Source: Nitrospirota bacterium
GTDB taxonomy: Bacteria > Nitrospirota > Thermodesulfovibrionia > Thermodesulfovibrionales > UBA9159
Assembly: GCA_023475105.1 (NCBI GenBank)
Contig: JAMCWJ010000101.1
Span: 1-64,000, forward strand
Reading direction: 5' to 3'
Length of the DNA: 64,000 bases
Shown here: positions 10,482 through 19,948 of the stretch, in pieces
How positions within the stretch are numbered: the stretch's first letter is position 1
How the letters are laid out: each line of letters starts with the position of its first letter
Made by a program: the position numbers and the translations under genes
The notes under the pieces: generated by a model
What the model saw: the letters and a program-made list of their open reading frames with translations, nothing else
What the model was told of the DNA's origin: nothing
The model's database searches: none

Positions 10482-10526
10482 GAGGAAACGACGGGAATTA
10501 ACCGGCATCATGGATGCAAAGCGGAC
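10445..10526. repeat. 82-bp direct repeat, second copy (first at 9059-9140)
   Basis: Identical by direct reading. Confidence 0.95.
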
Positions 10527-10548
10527 CGCCAGCTTCCCAGCTCTCTCC

Positions 10549-11607
10549 TTATTTCCCGAAGGGGCAGAGGGGATAGCGGCACTGCCCACATTTCATGCAG
10601 AGCCCGCCGTGTCCGAGCTCCGCAAGCTCTTTTCGTCCTACTTTCTCACCAGCAAGGACCCTCGGTAGCATCAGATCAAAGACAGTGGTCTTCGCATACA
10701 TGCCGCAAGCAGGAATGCCAAGGATTGGGATCGCGCCGAGATAGGCAACCAGAAACATTGCTCCCGGAAGAACTGCCGAACCGTAAGTGATATCCTCCAC
10801 TCCAAGATTCCGTATTGCAAAGCGCGTCACATCGTCCGGGTCAACAGACATGCCGCCCGTGGTGATGAGCAGGTCAGCTCCGGCATTTATAAGCTCTCTC
10901 AGCCTTGCCTCGATGAATGATTCATCATCAGGCGCGTAGTATGTGCCGACGATTTCGCCGCCGAATGCCTCTATCTTGCTCTTAATAATCGGAGCGAAGG
11001 CATCCTTTATCCTCCCATAATAGACCTCATTTCCCGTGATGACGACACCGGCCTTCGGCTTCCTGATCGCTTTGACCTGAATGATTTTCCCGGCCTGCTC
11101 ACCGATCTTCATCGCTGCCTGCACAACAGCTTTTTTGACAATCAATGGGATTGCTCTTGTACCTGCAACCGTCTGACCTTTTTTCACAATCGCGTTACTG
11201 TGGACCGTAGCGCACATGACATCACCAAGCATATTGAAGGCAAGGAGCGAGTCTTTATTAATCTTTAAAAGCCCGTCCGCTTCGGCAATGATGTTTATCT
11301 TCCCCTCTTTAGGCTCGCCATTTATCTTCACTCCCTCACCTATGAGCGCATGTGCAAGGGCGTATGCAGCATCGTCTTCGTGCATCTCTTCGTCCGCGAT
11401 ATTCAGTACAAAGAGATTTTCCTTGCCAAGTCTTTGAAGATGGCAGACATCTTCCTGCCTGATAATATGTCCTTTCTTGAAGGCGCGTCCTTTGAACTCT
11501 CCCGGACGTATTTCTGTTATGTCATGGGCGAGGACAGTGCCTACGGCTTCGGCAACAGCCAGCTTCTTCGTTCCGGGAGTATGACTCTCATGCGATGAAT
11601 CACACAT
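10549..11607 (-). CDS. Molybdopterin-binding/MoeA-like protein with C-terminal Cys motif
   Basis: 352 aa; ITGNEVYYGRIKDAF, LLITTGGMSVDPDDVT, C-terminus CMKCGQCRYPLCPFGK. Confidence 0.85.
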   Translation of the reverse strand: MCDSSHESHTPGTKKLAVAEAVGTVLAHDITEIRPGEFKGRAFKKGHIIRQEDVCHLQRLGKENLFVLNIADEEMHEDDAAYALAHALIGEGVKINGEPKEGKINIIAEADGLLKINKDSLLAFNMLGDVMCATVHSNAIVKKGQTVAGTRAIPLIVKKAVVQAAMKIGEQAGKIIQVKAIRKPKAGVVITGNEVYYGRIKDAFAPIIKSKIEAFGGEIVGTYYAPDDESFIEARLRELINAGADLLITTGGMSVDPDDVTRFAIRNLGVEDITYGSAVLPGAMFLVAYLGAIPILGIPACGMYAKTTVFDLMLPRVLAGEKVGRKELAELGHGGLCMKCGQCRYPLCPFGK

Positions 11608-11619
11608 AAAGACCCTCCT

Positions 11620-11961
11620 CTATAATCCGTTATCTTTGAATATTTTTCTGAACCTCTCGTCAACAATCTCTCTAATACCCAGCTCAAGTTCCTCATACTT
11701 TTTGAGGAATTCCTTCGCCTCATCGGTAAGCGTGGCGCCCCCGCCGTTTTTCCCGCCGGTCTGTCGCTCGATAAGCTTAAAGCCAAGCCTTTCTTCCATC
11801 GCCTTTATATAGCCCCAGGCCTTTCTGTAGGAGATATTGATCTCTTTTGCAGCCTGGTTTATCGAGCCGTATTTGTCTATGGCCTCAAGCAGAAACCTTC
11901 TGCCTCGTCCGAAGACCGGTTTTCCTCCAAACTCGATCCAGAGTTTTGATTTAATCTCCAT
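11620..11961 (-). CDS. ModE-type winged-helix regulator
   Basis: 113 aa; LWIEFGGKPVFGRGRRFLLEAIDKYGSINQAAKEINISYRKAWGYIKAMEERLGFKLIERQTGGKNGGGATLT. Confidence 0.88.
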   Translation of the reverse strand: MEIKSKLWIEFGGKPVFGRGRRFLLEAIDKYGSINQAAKEINISYRKAWGYIKAMEERLGFKLIERQTGGKNGGGATLTDEAKEFLKKYEELELGIREIVDERFRKIFKDNGL

Positions 11962-12003
11962 TATTGCCTTTCATCCGTTATGGGATATTTGCATAGCGCC
12001 GGC

Positions 12004-12627
12004 TCAGAAAATAGCCTCCCCGACAGGCTCATAATATCCGGCAGCGGCACAGGGCCTGCAAAAAACATTTCCGTCCCTATGAACCTCCCGCATGTCCTGT
12101 ACGAATTCTCCGCAGCGCATGCAAGGGACCCGCTTGAGCGGTCTTCCGGGCATGTCTTCAGGATTTATCTTCACACGGACTTCCATGACGTCAAAAAGCT
12201 CATTGTCAGCCATGACCTTGTATGCCTCAAGCTGGGCCTCATACTTATTTTCGATTTCCGGGAAATATTCCTTTGCCTTCTGACGGGGCTCCTCTTTTGC
12301 GACAACCCTTATAGCCCTTCCTGTTTTCAGATTCACAAACGTCGCAGCCATCTTCCCGTAGTCCATGAATTTCATGGTCCTGTGTCCGAGGCTGCAGCCG
12401 GTGACAGACTGCACGGCATCCGTCGCGCACCGGTCCATCTCGACAAAAACGATGATGCTCTTTCTGTCTTTTCCCTTTGGGTTTGATATCCCTATCTCTC
12501 TTAGCCCGAGCATGGACATCTTCACCCCAAGTACCTGGCCGGGGCAGAGATGTCCGTGGATTTTTATCGACTCCTCCAAGAGGATGATAAAATCAGTTTT
12601 ACGGGCTTTTGCAGAAATAGTCTCCAT
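12004..12627 (-). CDS. FmdE-family protein
   Basis: HGHLCPGQVLGVKMSMLGL, DRCATDAVQSVTGCSLGHRTMKFMDYGKMAATFVN; C-terminal zinc-finger-like CMRCGE...CRPC. Confidence 0.88.
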   Translation of the reverse strand: METISAKARKTDFIILLEESIKIHGHLCPGQVLGVKMSMLGLREIGISNPKGKDRKSIIVFVEMDRCATDAVQSVTGCSLGHRTMKFMDYGKMAATFVNLKTGRAIRVVAKEEPRQKAKEYFPEIENKYEAQLEAYKVMADNELFDVMEVRVKINPEDMPGRPLKRVPCMRCGEFVQDMREVHRDGNVFCRPCAAAGYYEPVGEAIF

Positions 12628-12631
12628 ATCA

Positions 12632-13228
12632 TTATCTCCCGACAAAGTCTATTACCTTTCTTGTAGCCCTTGCCAGCTCTTTGTAGAACAAAGTCTCCGC
12701 AGCCTCTTCCATGTCTCGCGTAAATTCCGGCGTCCATTTCAAGAGATGCTCGTCCAGGAGCTTTTCTGTAAGCCTCATATATTCATTTTTCCCGTCCGCT
12801 TCCGAGCGGGTTCTCTGCAGCAAGAGGGCGAGAAAGTTCAGCTCCGCTCCTATATGGTCCGGCATTACCTCGGCGGAATTTATCGTGAGCCCTGCTTCCT
12901 CGTATATTTTCCGGACCTGGCCCGCGGCGTCCTGCATCATGAGTCTCTTGGGAGAGGTATAGACGGACTCCCACGGCGGGCAGGGCAGTTTGTACGGCCC
13001 GATAAAAAGACGGGTATGCTCCGATAGAAGATTTTCCAGCTCATCTTCCGAATTCGCGTCTATCCCGCTGACCGCCTTTTTCAGCCCGGCAAGGAAAATC
13101 GACGTGTCTTCTGCAAGCGCCCTCTTCCAGATCTCAAGTGCCTTCCGGGAAGGCTTGCAGAGATACATGCTTCCGAGTAAACCGATCGCCTCTCCCGGCA
13201 TCGCGATTTCAACTGTCGTCATAGCCAA
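12632..13228 (-). CDS. TorD/DmsD family molybdoenzyme chaperone
   Basis: 198 aa; EHTRLFIGPYKLPCPPWESVY, PDHIGAELNFLALLL. Confidence 0.9.
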   Translation of the reverse strand: MAMTTVEIAMPGEAIGLLGSMYLCKPSRKALEIWKRALAEDTSIFLAGLKKAVSGIDANSEDELENLLSEHTRLFIGPYKLPCPPWESVYTSPKRLMMQDAAGQVRKIYEEAGLTINSAEVMPDHIGAELNFLALLLQRTRSEADGKNEYMRLTEKLLDEHLLKWTPEFTRDMEEAAETLFYKELARATRKVIDFVGR

Positions 13229-13232
13229 ACTT

Positions 13233-13262
13233 CAGGAGGGGCGGGCTCGCCCGCCCCTCCTG
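13233..13262. repeat. Intercistronic stem-loop, 13-bp perfect GC-rich stem
   Basis: CAGGAGGGGCGGG-CTCG-CCCGCCCCTCCTG between torD-like and 4Fe-4S subunit genes. Confidence 0.9.
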
Positions 13263-13271
13263 CCTCCCTAC

Positions 13272-13850
13272 TTACTTATTCTCGACGAATCTCGCCGACG
13301 GGATAGTCAACTTGGGGTCCGCGAAATTCGGCAACCGGTCGACGAGCTCTCCTTTGAACACAGGGTCGGGAAACGCCTTGCCTGCCTCCACGTCCGAAAG
13401 TTTTCCGTTTGAAAGAGCGTAGCCCATGCAGGTCCTTACGCACGCGGGCGGGAGCCCTGCTTTCAACCGGTGAATGCAGAAAGTACATTTGTCCATCTTC
13501 TTCTTTTTCTCGTCGAAGGTCGGCGCTCCGTACGGGCACGCGGCCGCGCATCGCTTGCAGCCTATGCACTTGTCCTGGTTGATCAGGACCGCGCCGAACT
13601 CCGGCTCTTTTGTTATCGCCTGCGAAGGACAGGCCTTCATGCAGGCCGGCTCTTCGCAGTGATTGCAAGCAGAGGAGATATACCGCACCTTCATGTTCGG
13701 ATATTTCCCCTCTTCCTTGATGATAACTCTCCTTCGTCTTACGCCGACGGAGAGGTCGAACTCCTGTTTGCAGCCCGCCTCGCACGCCCTGCAGGCAATG
13801 CAATTCTTCTCATTGAAAAGCCACGCCATCTGCTTTGGATTTTTCGCCAT
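13272..13850 (-). CDS. 4Fe-4S dicluster electron-transfer subunit (DMSO reductase beta-type)
   Basis: 192 aa; four Cys clusters: CIACRACEAGC, CNHCEEPACMKAC, CIGCKRCAAAC, CTFC...CVRTC. Confidence 0.93.
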   Translation of the reverse strand: MAKNPKQMAWLFNEKNCIACRACEAGCKQEFDLSVGVRRRRVIIKEEGKYPNMKVRYISSACNHCEEPACMKACPSQAITKEPEFGAVLINQDKCIGCKRCAAACPYGAPTFDEKKKKMDKCTFCIHRLKAGLPPACVRTCMGYALSNGKLSDVEAGKAFPDPVFKGELVDRLPNFADPKLTIPSARFVENK

Positions 13851-13863
13851 GGTTATCGCCTCC

Positions 13864-16200
13864 CTATGCCTTCACGACTTTTACGCCGATTTCTTTATGG
13901 ACCGCCATGCCCGAGGTCTTCTCCGCCACTCCCGCGAGAAATTGGCCATCACCGGTCCCTGCCGGAGACCAGGTGTTGATCTTGTTCAACGCGCCTCTCG
14001 CTATCTTCCCGAAGCCCCAATGGCCGTACCCGTGCTGAAGCGCGACGACCTCGGGATGGATCCGCTCGGTTGCCTGCACCGTGGCCTTTGCCTTGCCATA
14101 GGGGGACTCGATCCATATGGCGTCCCCGTCCTGCAAACCGAGCCGCGCTACGGTGGCGGAATTCATCATGAGCGGGTTGTCCGGCTTCATTTCCATAAGA
14201 TAATCGTTGTTGAACGTCCGGGAATGCGTATGCTCGGCCTGCTTGAAGTTGACCAGATAGAGCGGGAAATCGGAGGTCGGCTTGAAGGTCGGCTCGGCAT
14301 ATTCCGGCAGAGAATTCAACCCCTTTTTCTCCATCTGCTCGGAAGAGAACTCGATCTTCTTAGACGGCGTAGCAAAACCTGATGTCTTGTACTTCTCGTA
14401 ATGGGTTTCTCCGCCGATGAACACCGCGCCCGGGAGCGCCAGCATTTCGTCCAGCGTCTTCCCGATTGGACCGTTTTTGAGCTGGTCGGACATATAGTCC
14501 TGATACGTGGCAGGCAGGGTCTTGCCGTCCTTGTCTTTCAAGCCCATCTTTTTTGCAAGGGCGAGGATAAACTCCTGCTCCGTCATGCCGTTGATCACGG
14601 ACTTGACGGCAGGCTGGCGTATGGCCGTAGCCGGGAAGGTTACCCAGTTGGCGTTTATCTCCCACCGCTCAAGATAATGGCTGCCCGGAATCACGATATC
14701 CGCAAGCTCCGCGGTCTCGCTCATCATCGTGTCAAAGACGACTATGTACTCAAGCTTTTTCAGGGCCTCGATGTTCTTCTTCGTATTGGGAACGGACATA
14801 ACGAAGTTCTGGAACATGAATACACCCGCTTTGAGCTGATAAGGCTGGCCCGAGATCATTGCGTCACGGGTCTCCACGTATATCCCCGATCCGTGTCCAA
14901 AAGGATATTTTGTTCCCAGTCCGTCGATCCTCGCGGCCTTCGGCTTGTCCACGTTGAAGGCCCGTCGTTTACCGCCTTTTGCCTGCCTGCTCATCATCGT
15001 GCCCGGTTTGTCATACTGCCCCAGGAGAGCGGGAAGCATCGCAATCGCCCTTCCACCGTCCGTGGCATTCGTGTGATGCCCCGGTCCGCTCCACACATCG
15101 ACGATTGCGGGTTTTGCCGATGCAAGCTCCTTTGCGATCCTCCGTATGGTTTCCGCGGGGACGGAAGTTATTTTCTCCGCCCATTCCGGGGTCTTATCGG
15201 CGACAAAGGCAGCGTATTTTTCGAAGCCCACGGTGTAATTGTTTATGAACTCCTGATCGTACCATTTGTTCGCCACGATCTCATGCCCAAGCGCGAGGGC
15301 AAGAGCGCCGTCGGTTCCCGGCCTGACGGGTATCCATTCGTCGGCCTTCGCGGCGGTTTGACTCAAAATGGGATCGACGACCACCATCTTCGCGCCCCGC
15401 GCCCTGCCGAGGTTCCAGATGCCCGGCAGGTGGGCCCACTTCGTGGCGCCCATCGGGTTCCCCCCGAACACAAGGGCGTATTTCGTGTTCGCGAAATCAG
15501 GCAGCGGCCTGTCATCTCCCATAACCAGTTTAAACGAAGCTTTTCTTGCAACATCGCAGAGATTCGAATGCATGGAATAGTTTGGAGAGCCGTAGAGAAG
15601 ATTGAAATCACCCTGCATATCGGTGAATGAGGAGTCTTCCGTGGCCCAGAAAAGCGCCTCAGGGCCGTATTTCTCCCGGATGCTCAAAAGATTTCTTGAG
15701 ACTTCGTCGAGGGCCTCGTCCCATGAGATGGCCTTCCACTTCCCCGAGCCCCGCGGCCCGATGCGCTTCATAGGTTTTTTTAACCTGTCGGGATCGTAGA
15801 GCGCCCTTGCGCCGGAATTCCCTTTCGGGCACATCCTTCCGCCGAGCGTCTTGAACTTTTCATAATCCGCCGAGATATTCATGACCCCTATCGGGTTGTA
15901 CTCGTTCGGCTCGATCTTCACGACCCTGCCGTCCACCACGTGGACCTTTATGCCGGAGGTCCCGCCGCACATCTGACAGGTCGTGTGAATCCATTTCCCT
16001 TTCCCCGACATCTTCTCCTGCGCGCTGGCCTCCCGGAACAGGCCGAACTTATCGTCCCAGAGCAGGCCGCTCGCGACAGCCGCCCCGGCAAGGGCCGAGG
16101 TCCACTTCAGGAACGATCGTCTCGTAAATTCCTTTCCCGTGACCTGCTCGAACAACCTCTTTTCTTCTTCCGTAATATTCCGTTTCTCGCTCATCGACAT
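13864..16200 (-). CDS. TAT-exported molybdopterin oxidoreductase, DMSO reductase family (substrate unknown)
   Basis: 778 aa; twin-arginine TRRSFLKW, CQMCGGTSGIKVHVVDG, CPKGNSGARALYDPDRLKKPMKR, HSNLCDVARK as probable Mo-Cys region. Confidence 0.92.
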   Translation of the reverse strand: MSMSEKRNITEEEKRLFEQVTGKEFTRRSFLKWTSALAGAAVASGLLWDDKFGLFREASAQEKMSGKGKWIHTTCQMCGGTSGIKVHVVDGRVVKIEPNEYNPIGVMNISADYEKFKTLGGRMCPKGNSGARALYDPDRLKKPMKRIGPRGSGKWKAISWDEALDEVSRNLLSIREKYGPEALFWATEDSSFTDMQGDFNLLYGSPNYSMHSNLCDVARKASFKLVMGDDRPLPDFANTKYALVFGGNPMGATKWAHLPGIWNLGRARGAKMVVVDPILSQTAAKADEWIPVRPGTDGALALALGHEIVANKWYDQEFINNYTVGFEKYAAFVADKTPEWAEKITSVPAETIRRIAKELASAKPAIVDVWSGPGHHTNATDGGRAIAMLPALLGQYDKPGTMMSRQAKGGKRRAFNVDKPKAARIDGLGTKYPFGHGSGIYVETRDAMISGQPYQLKAGVFMFQNFVMSVPNTKKNIEALKKLEYIVVFDTMMSETAELADIVIPGSHYLERWEINANWVTFPATAIRQPAVKSVINGMTEQEFILALAKKMGLKDKDGKTLPATYQDYMSDQLKNGPIGKTLDEMLALPGAVFIGGETHYEKYKTSGFATPSKKIEFSSEQMEKKGLNSLPEYAEPTFKPTSDFPLYLVNFKQAEHTHSRTFNNDYLMEMKPDNPLMMNSATVARLGLQDGDAIWIESPYGKAKATVQATERIHPEVVALQHGYGHWGFGKIARGALNKINTWSPAGTGDGQFLAGVAEKTSGMAVHKEIGVKVVKA

Positions 16201-16206
16201 CCTCCT

Positions 16207-16560
16207 TTATTGCGCATACAATACTTTTGCGCCTTTCATGCCGCCGCTGTGGCACCCGGCGCAGATCTGCGGATCGACCTGTTTCCGCAGGGCGGCCGCC
16301 GAACCGTTCCTTACGTCAATGGACTGGTGACAATCGGCGCAATTCTTTGGCGTGTCCAGTTTCGATTCCAGATGGACCCGGTGATACGTCTTGAACTTCT
16401 TGTTGAGCGTAACGTCTTTTATGATCTTGCCATGGCACGCCAGGCATTCCTTGTTGCTCATCTTTCCGGCATTCTTGTGCAGCTCGACAAGGTTCTTCTC
16501 CGCCGCCGTAACCGTGGAGGCGAATAGCAAAGCCAGACAACAGACAAACATCTTCTTCAT
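16207..16560 (-). CDS. Periplasmic triheme cytochrome c
   Basis: Signal peptide then CLACH, CADCH, CAGCH. Confidence 0.88.
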   Translation of the reverse strand: MKKMFVCCLALLFASTVTAAEKNLVELHKNAGKMSNKECLACHGKIIKDVTLNKKFKTYHRVHLESKLDTPKNCADCHQSIDVRNGSAAALRKQVDPQICAGCHSGGMKGAKVLYAQ

Positions 16561-16689
16561 ATTGCTCCTCCTTCCATGATTTCTCAAAGGCCATGTTATT
16601 ACATCTTTTTTGATTTTATAAGCTCTAAAATTTCATCAACTCTGGGCGAAATGCAATACTTGACAAAATGCAATTCAAGCCAGAGGTAA

Positions 16690-16705
16690 TACAATTTTCT
16701 TGCCA
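16690..16705 (-). promoter_or_regulatory. Candidate sigma54 promoter
   Basis: Minus-strand TGGCAAGAAAATTGTA vs TGGCACGN4TTGCW; two deviations, one in the -12 GC. Confidence 0.4.
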
Positions 16706-16777
16706 GATACAACCCGCTGAATTTTAAATGTTTTTTAGAATAAAGGATTACGAAAATGTAACGTTTATCTTAATACA

Positions 16778-16795
16778 TGTTACGCTTAAGTAACA
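16778..16795. promoter_or_regulatory. Candidate upstream activator site
   Basis: Perfect inverted repeat TGTTAC-N6-GTAACA with a further TGTAACG half-site ~20 bp away, 75-100 bp upstream of the sigma54-like site. Confidence 0.4.
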
Positions 16796-16906
16796 CAAAG
16801 GTTCCTCAGCACCGCATCCTAAAAGACATATGCTTACTCTTACCGGCAATGGAAAAAGTCGCAATAGAAGGAAAGGATTGCTTTGTGAAGATTGAATGCC
16901 TATAGA

Positions 16907-17124
16907 TCTCTGGATCTCTACTCTAACGATATTGCTTGCATATCATGCGCTCTCCGCATCAAAAGGGCAGTCGGCGAGATGGACGGGGTCAAGAAGAAGG
17001 CACGGTATCGGCCGGTACAAAGCAAGTTCATGTCGACTATAATGAGAAAAAAGTTGCAGAAAAGCAGATAATCAGAAAGATTGAGAGCTTGAGATTTAGA
17101 GTGGACGAGAGCAGCAAGCCCTGA
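16907..17124 (+). pseudogene. Frameshifted heavy-metal-associated (HMA) domain protein
   Basis: Frame 1: ACISCALRIKRAVGEMDGVKK; other frame: VSAGTKQVHVDYNEKKVAEKQIIRKIESLRFRVDESS. Confidence 0.6.
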
Positions 17125-17135
17125 CGGGAATATAG

Positions 17136-18479
17136 CTATGGCTGTTCTATTCCATAAGCATTGATCTTTTCCCAAAGCGTCTTCCTGCTGATCCCCAAAA
17201 CTTCAGCTGTTCTTGTCTTGTTGCCATGGGTCGTCTTCAGGACTCTTAGAATGTGGGCTTTCTCAGCATCCGCCGCCACATCGGAAAGAAGCAGGCTTTT
17301 TGGACTCTGTCTACCGTTTGCCATAAGGGGAGGCAATTCATCTTTGTCGATCACCTCCGACAAAGAAAGAGTGGCGCACCTTTCGATAATATTTTCCAGT
17401 TCCCGCACATTGCCCGGGTAGTCATAGACAAAAAGCAGATCGACCGCATCTTTGGAGAACCGGACATTTTTTGCATGTTTTTTCCTGTATCTATCCATGA
17501 AAAATTCTATCAGGCCGGGTATATCCTCCCTACGCTCCCTTAGCGGAGGCAGAATAATTGGGATGACATTCAGACGATAATAGAGGTCTTCCCTGAAGCG
17601 CCCGGCCTTCACTTCCTCTTCGAGACTCTTGTTTGTCGCCGCGATGATCCTCACATCAACATTCAGGGTTACGGTGCCGCCGATCCTTTCAAACTGCCTC
17701 TCTTGTATAACCCTCAGTATCTTTGCCTGTGTTGAAAGTGGAAGGTCGCCGATCTCATCGAGAAAAATGCTTCCTCCGTCGGCAAGCTCAAATCTGCCGG
17801 GCCTTCTCTTCACCGCCCCGGTGAAAGCCCCCTTTTCATGGCCGAACAGTTCGCTCTCTATGAGACCTTCAGGCAGAGCAGCACAGTTGACCTTGATGAG
17901 AGGTCTGTCTTTACGTTTGCTCTGATAGTGTATCGTCGTGGCAATGAGCTCTTTGCCGGTTCCGCTCTCACCGAGGATGAGGACCGTTGAATCCGTCGCA
18001 GAGACCTTTCCGATAAGGGAGAATACCTTTTTCATCTCTGCGCTGTCGCCTATAATATTGGGGCCGCAGTAACATTTGCTGAGATCTTTTTTGAGCCTTA
18101 TGTTTTCTTCCTTCAGCCGTTTTATTTCGAGGGCACGCTCTATGAGCAGAAGAAATTCATCGAGCGCAAAAGGCTTGGTTATATAATCGAACGCCCCGAG
18201 TTTCATGGCTTCGACAGCGTCTTTGATCGTGCCGTAGGCGGTCATAACAATTACCGCAACATCCTTTGTCTCCGTGATCTCTCGCACAATATCGAAACCA
18301 TCGATGTCAGGGAGCCTGACATCAGTTACGACGACATCAAAGCGATTGCTCTTCATTGCCTGCAAAGCAGGGCCGCCTGTATCAAAAGACATGACTTCGT
18401 ATCCCGCGCCTTTGAGGGCGTCCTCAAGGGTAATACGCATGATCTTTTCATCTTCTATAAGCAGAACGGTTTCTTTCAT
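17136..18479 (-). CDS. Sigma54-dependent response regulator (NtrC family)
   Basis: 447 aa; receiver domain, GESGTGKELIA, GAFTGA, C-terminal Fis-type HTH. Confidence 0.96.
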   Translation of the reverse strand: MKETVLLIEDEKIMRITLEDALKGAGYEVMSFDTGGPALQAMKSNRFDVVVTDVRLPDIDGFDIVREITETKDVAVIVMTAYGTIKDAVEAMKLGAFDYITKPFALDEFLLLIERALEIKRLKEENIRLKKDLSKCYCGPNIIGDSAEMKKVFSLIGKVSATDSTVLILGESGTGKELIATTIHYQSKRKDRPLIKVNCAALPEGLIESELFGHEKGAFTGAVKRRPGRFELADGGSIFLDEIGDLPLSTQAKILRVIQERQFERIGGTVTLNVDVRIIAATNKSLEEEVKAGRFREDLYYRLNVIPIILPPLRERREDIPGLIEFFMDRYRKKHAKNVRFSKDAVDLLFVYDYPGNVRELENIIERCATLSLSEVIDKDELPPLMANGRQSPKSLLLSDVAADAEKAHILRVLKTTHGNKTRTAEVLGISRKTLWEKINAYGIEQP

Positions 18480-19948
18480 GACAATTGAAGCGCCCGGAAT
18501 CGCATAATGAACCTGCTGCCTCTCCCCGGCTCGCTTTCCACGGCAATTTCACCATTGTAATTTCTGATTATCTCGTAGGTCAACCAAAGCCCCAACCCGG
18601 TCCCCTCGCCGGTCGGCTTTGTGGTAAAAAAAGGATCGAATATCCTGCCGATATTCTCCGACTCGATACCGCAGCCATTATCTGCAACCTCGATGGTAAG
18701 CCTTGAATCTTCCTTATAGCCCTTGACCTCAAGCAAACCACCGTCTTTCATCGCATGGATCGCATTGATAAATAGGTTCAGCAATAGCTGCTGAAAATCA
18801 TGCATATCAAAGATAAATCTCAGGTCATCAGGGACGGCGTTCTTGAAGGCAACCCTACCCTTCTTCATCTTGTACTCCAGAAAGGCATAAACACTGTCCA
18901 CGGAGTTTTTGATATTCATGTCGACGGGTGCATGCTCAGCCTTCCGTGACATCCAAAGCAGTTTGCTGACGGTATTTTCTATTTTGTCCAGCCCCTCGTT
19001 TACGAGGTCCAGATACTTCTCCCTGAGTTGAGAGTCGCCGCCGTTCTGCTTGAGCATCTGGAGACAGTTAAAGATACCGCCGAGCGGGTTGTTGATCTCA
19101 TGGGCAACGCCGGCAGCAAGAATGCCGACCGAGGCAAGTTTTTCCGACTGGACAAGCTTTTCGTGGGTCTTTTTTAGTTCGTCGTTCGCCTGTTTAATCC
19201 TTGCGATCATGCTGTTGAATCTCTCCCCAAGCACGGCAAGCTCATCATGCCCCTTTACATCGACTTTCAGATCAAGATAATCACCCCTTGCTTGCTCCAT
19301 GGTATTAGCGAGCTGGGTGATAGGACTTATGAACCGCCTGCTCAAAAGCAGGATCATCGCAAAGCCCGCCATGAGAAGGGCTACAGTCAGGATCGCGATC
19401 CTTTTGACAGTGGCCAGAATTTCATGTTCGGCCTTTTCGAGGGATATCCCGAATTTCAAAGTGCCCCACCGTTTCTTGCCGATGGAAAGGGGCACACCGA
19501 AATCAAGGGTCTCATACCCTTTACCCGGAACCTGCTGAATAATAGTGCTGTCCGCAGCAAGGGCCTTTTTCGTTAATGGGTCAGCATACACTTTCCCATA
19601 TTCGGTAATATCGTTATGGGATATAACCTTGCCGTCCTCATCCAGAATAGCGATGTAAAGAAGCGACAAGTCCTTTCTGTTGAATATCTCCAGTATATAA
19701 TTATCGAGAAGCCCTCCTTCCTCAACAAGTCCAAGTCTTTCATAAATGAGGTCGTTAATGATCGGTATGGCAAGAGTTTCTCCGAGCAGGCGTCCCTGTT
19801 TTTCAACTTCCGCGTACAGTATATCCTTTTCCCTTTCAACAGCGAGATATCCAACGATACTCATGACCGCGATGATCGCACAGGTCGTAATGAGTATGAA
19901 CTTATACTGAAGATCCAGTCTGGAGAAGAGACCTTCTATTCTGTTCAT
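18476..19948 (-). CDS. Membrane sensor histidine kinase
   Basis: HAMP region, GVAHEINNPLGGIFN H-box, DNGCGIESENIGRIFDPFFTTKPTGEGTGLGL. Confidence 0.95.
   Translation of the reverse strand: MNRIEGLFSRLDLQYKFILITTCAIIAVMSIVGYLAVEREKDILYAEVEKQGRLLGETLAIPIINDLIYERLGLVEEGGLLDNYILEIFNRKDLSLLYIAILDEDGKVISHNDITEYGKVYADPLTKKALAADSTIIQQVPGKGYETLDFGVPLSIGKKRWGTLKFGISLEKAEHEILATVKRIAILTVALLMAGFAMILLLSRRFISPITQLANTMEQARGDYLDLKVDVKGHDELAVLGERFNSMIARIKQANDELKKTHEKLVQSEKLASVGILAAGVAHEINNPLGGIFNCLQMLKQNGGDSQLREKYLDLVNEGLDKIENTVSKLLWMSRKAEHAPVDMNIKNSVDSVYAFLEYKMKKGRVAFKNAVPDDLRFIFDMHDFQQLLLNLFINAIHAMKDGGLLEVKGYKEDSRLTIEVADNGCGIESENIGRIFDPFFTTKPTGEGTGLGLWLTYEIIRNYNGEIAVESEPGRGSRFIMRFRALQLS

Noticed and set aside
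14401-15630. 409-aa plus-strand ORF
   Set aside because: Antisense shadow of the molybdopterin subunit gene.
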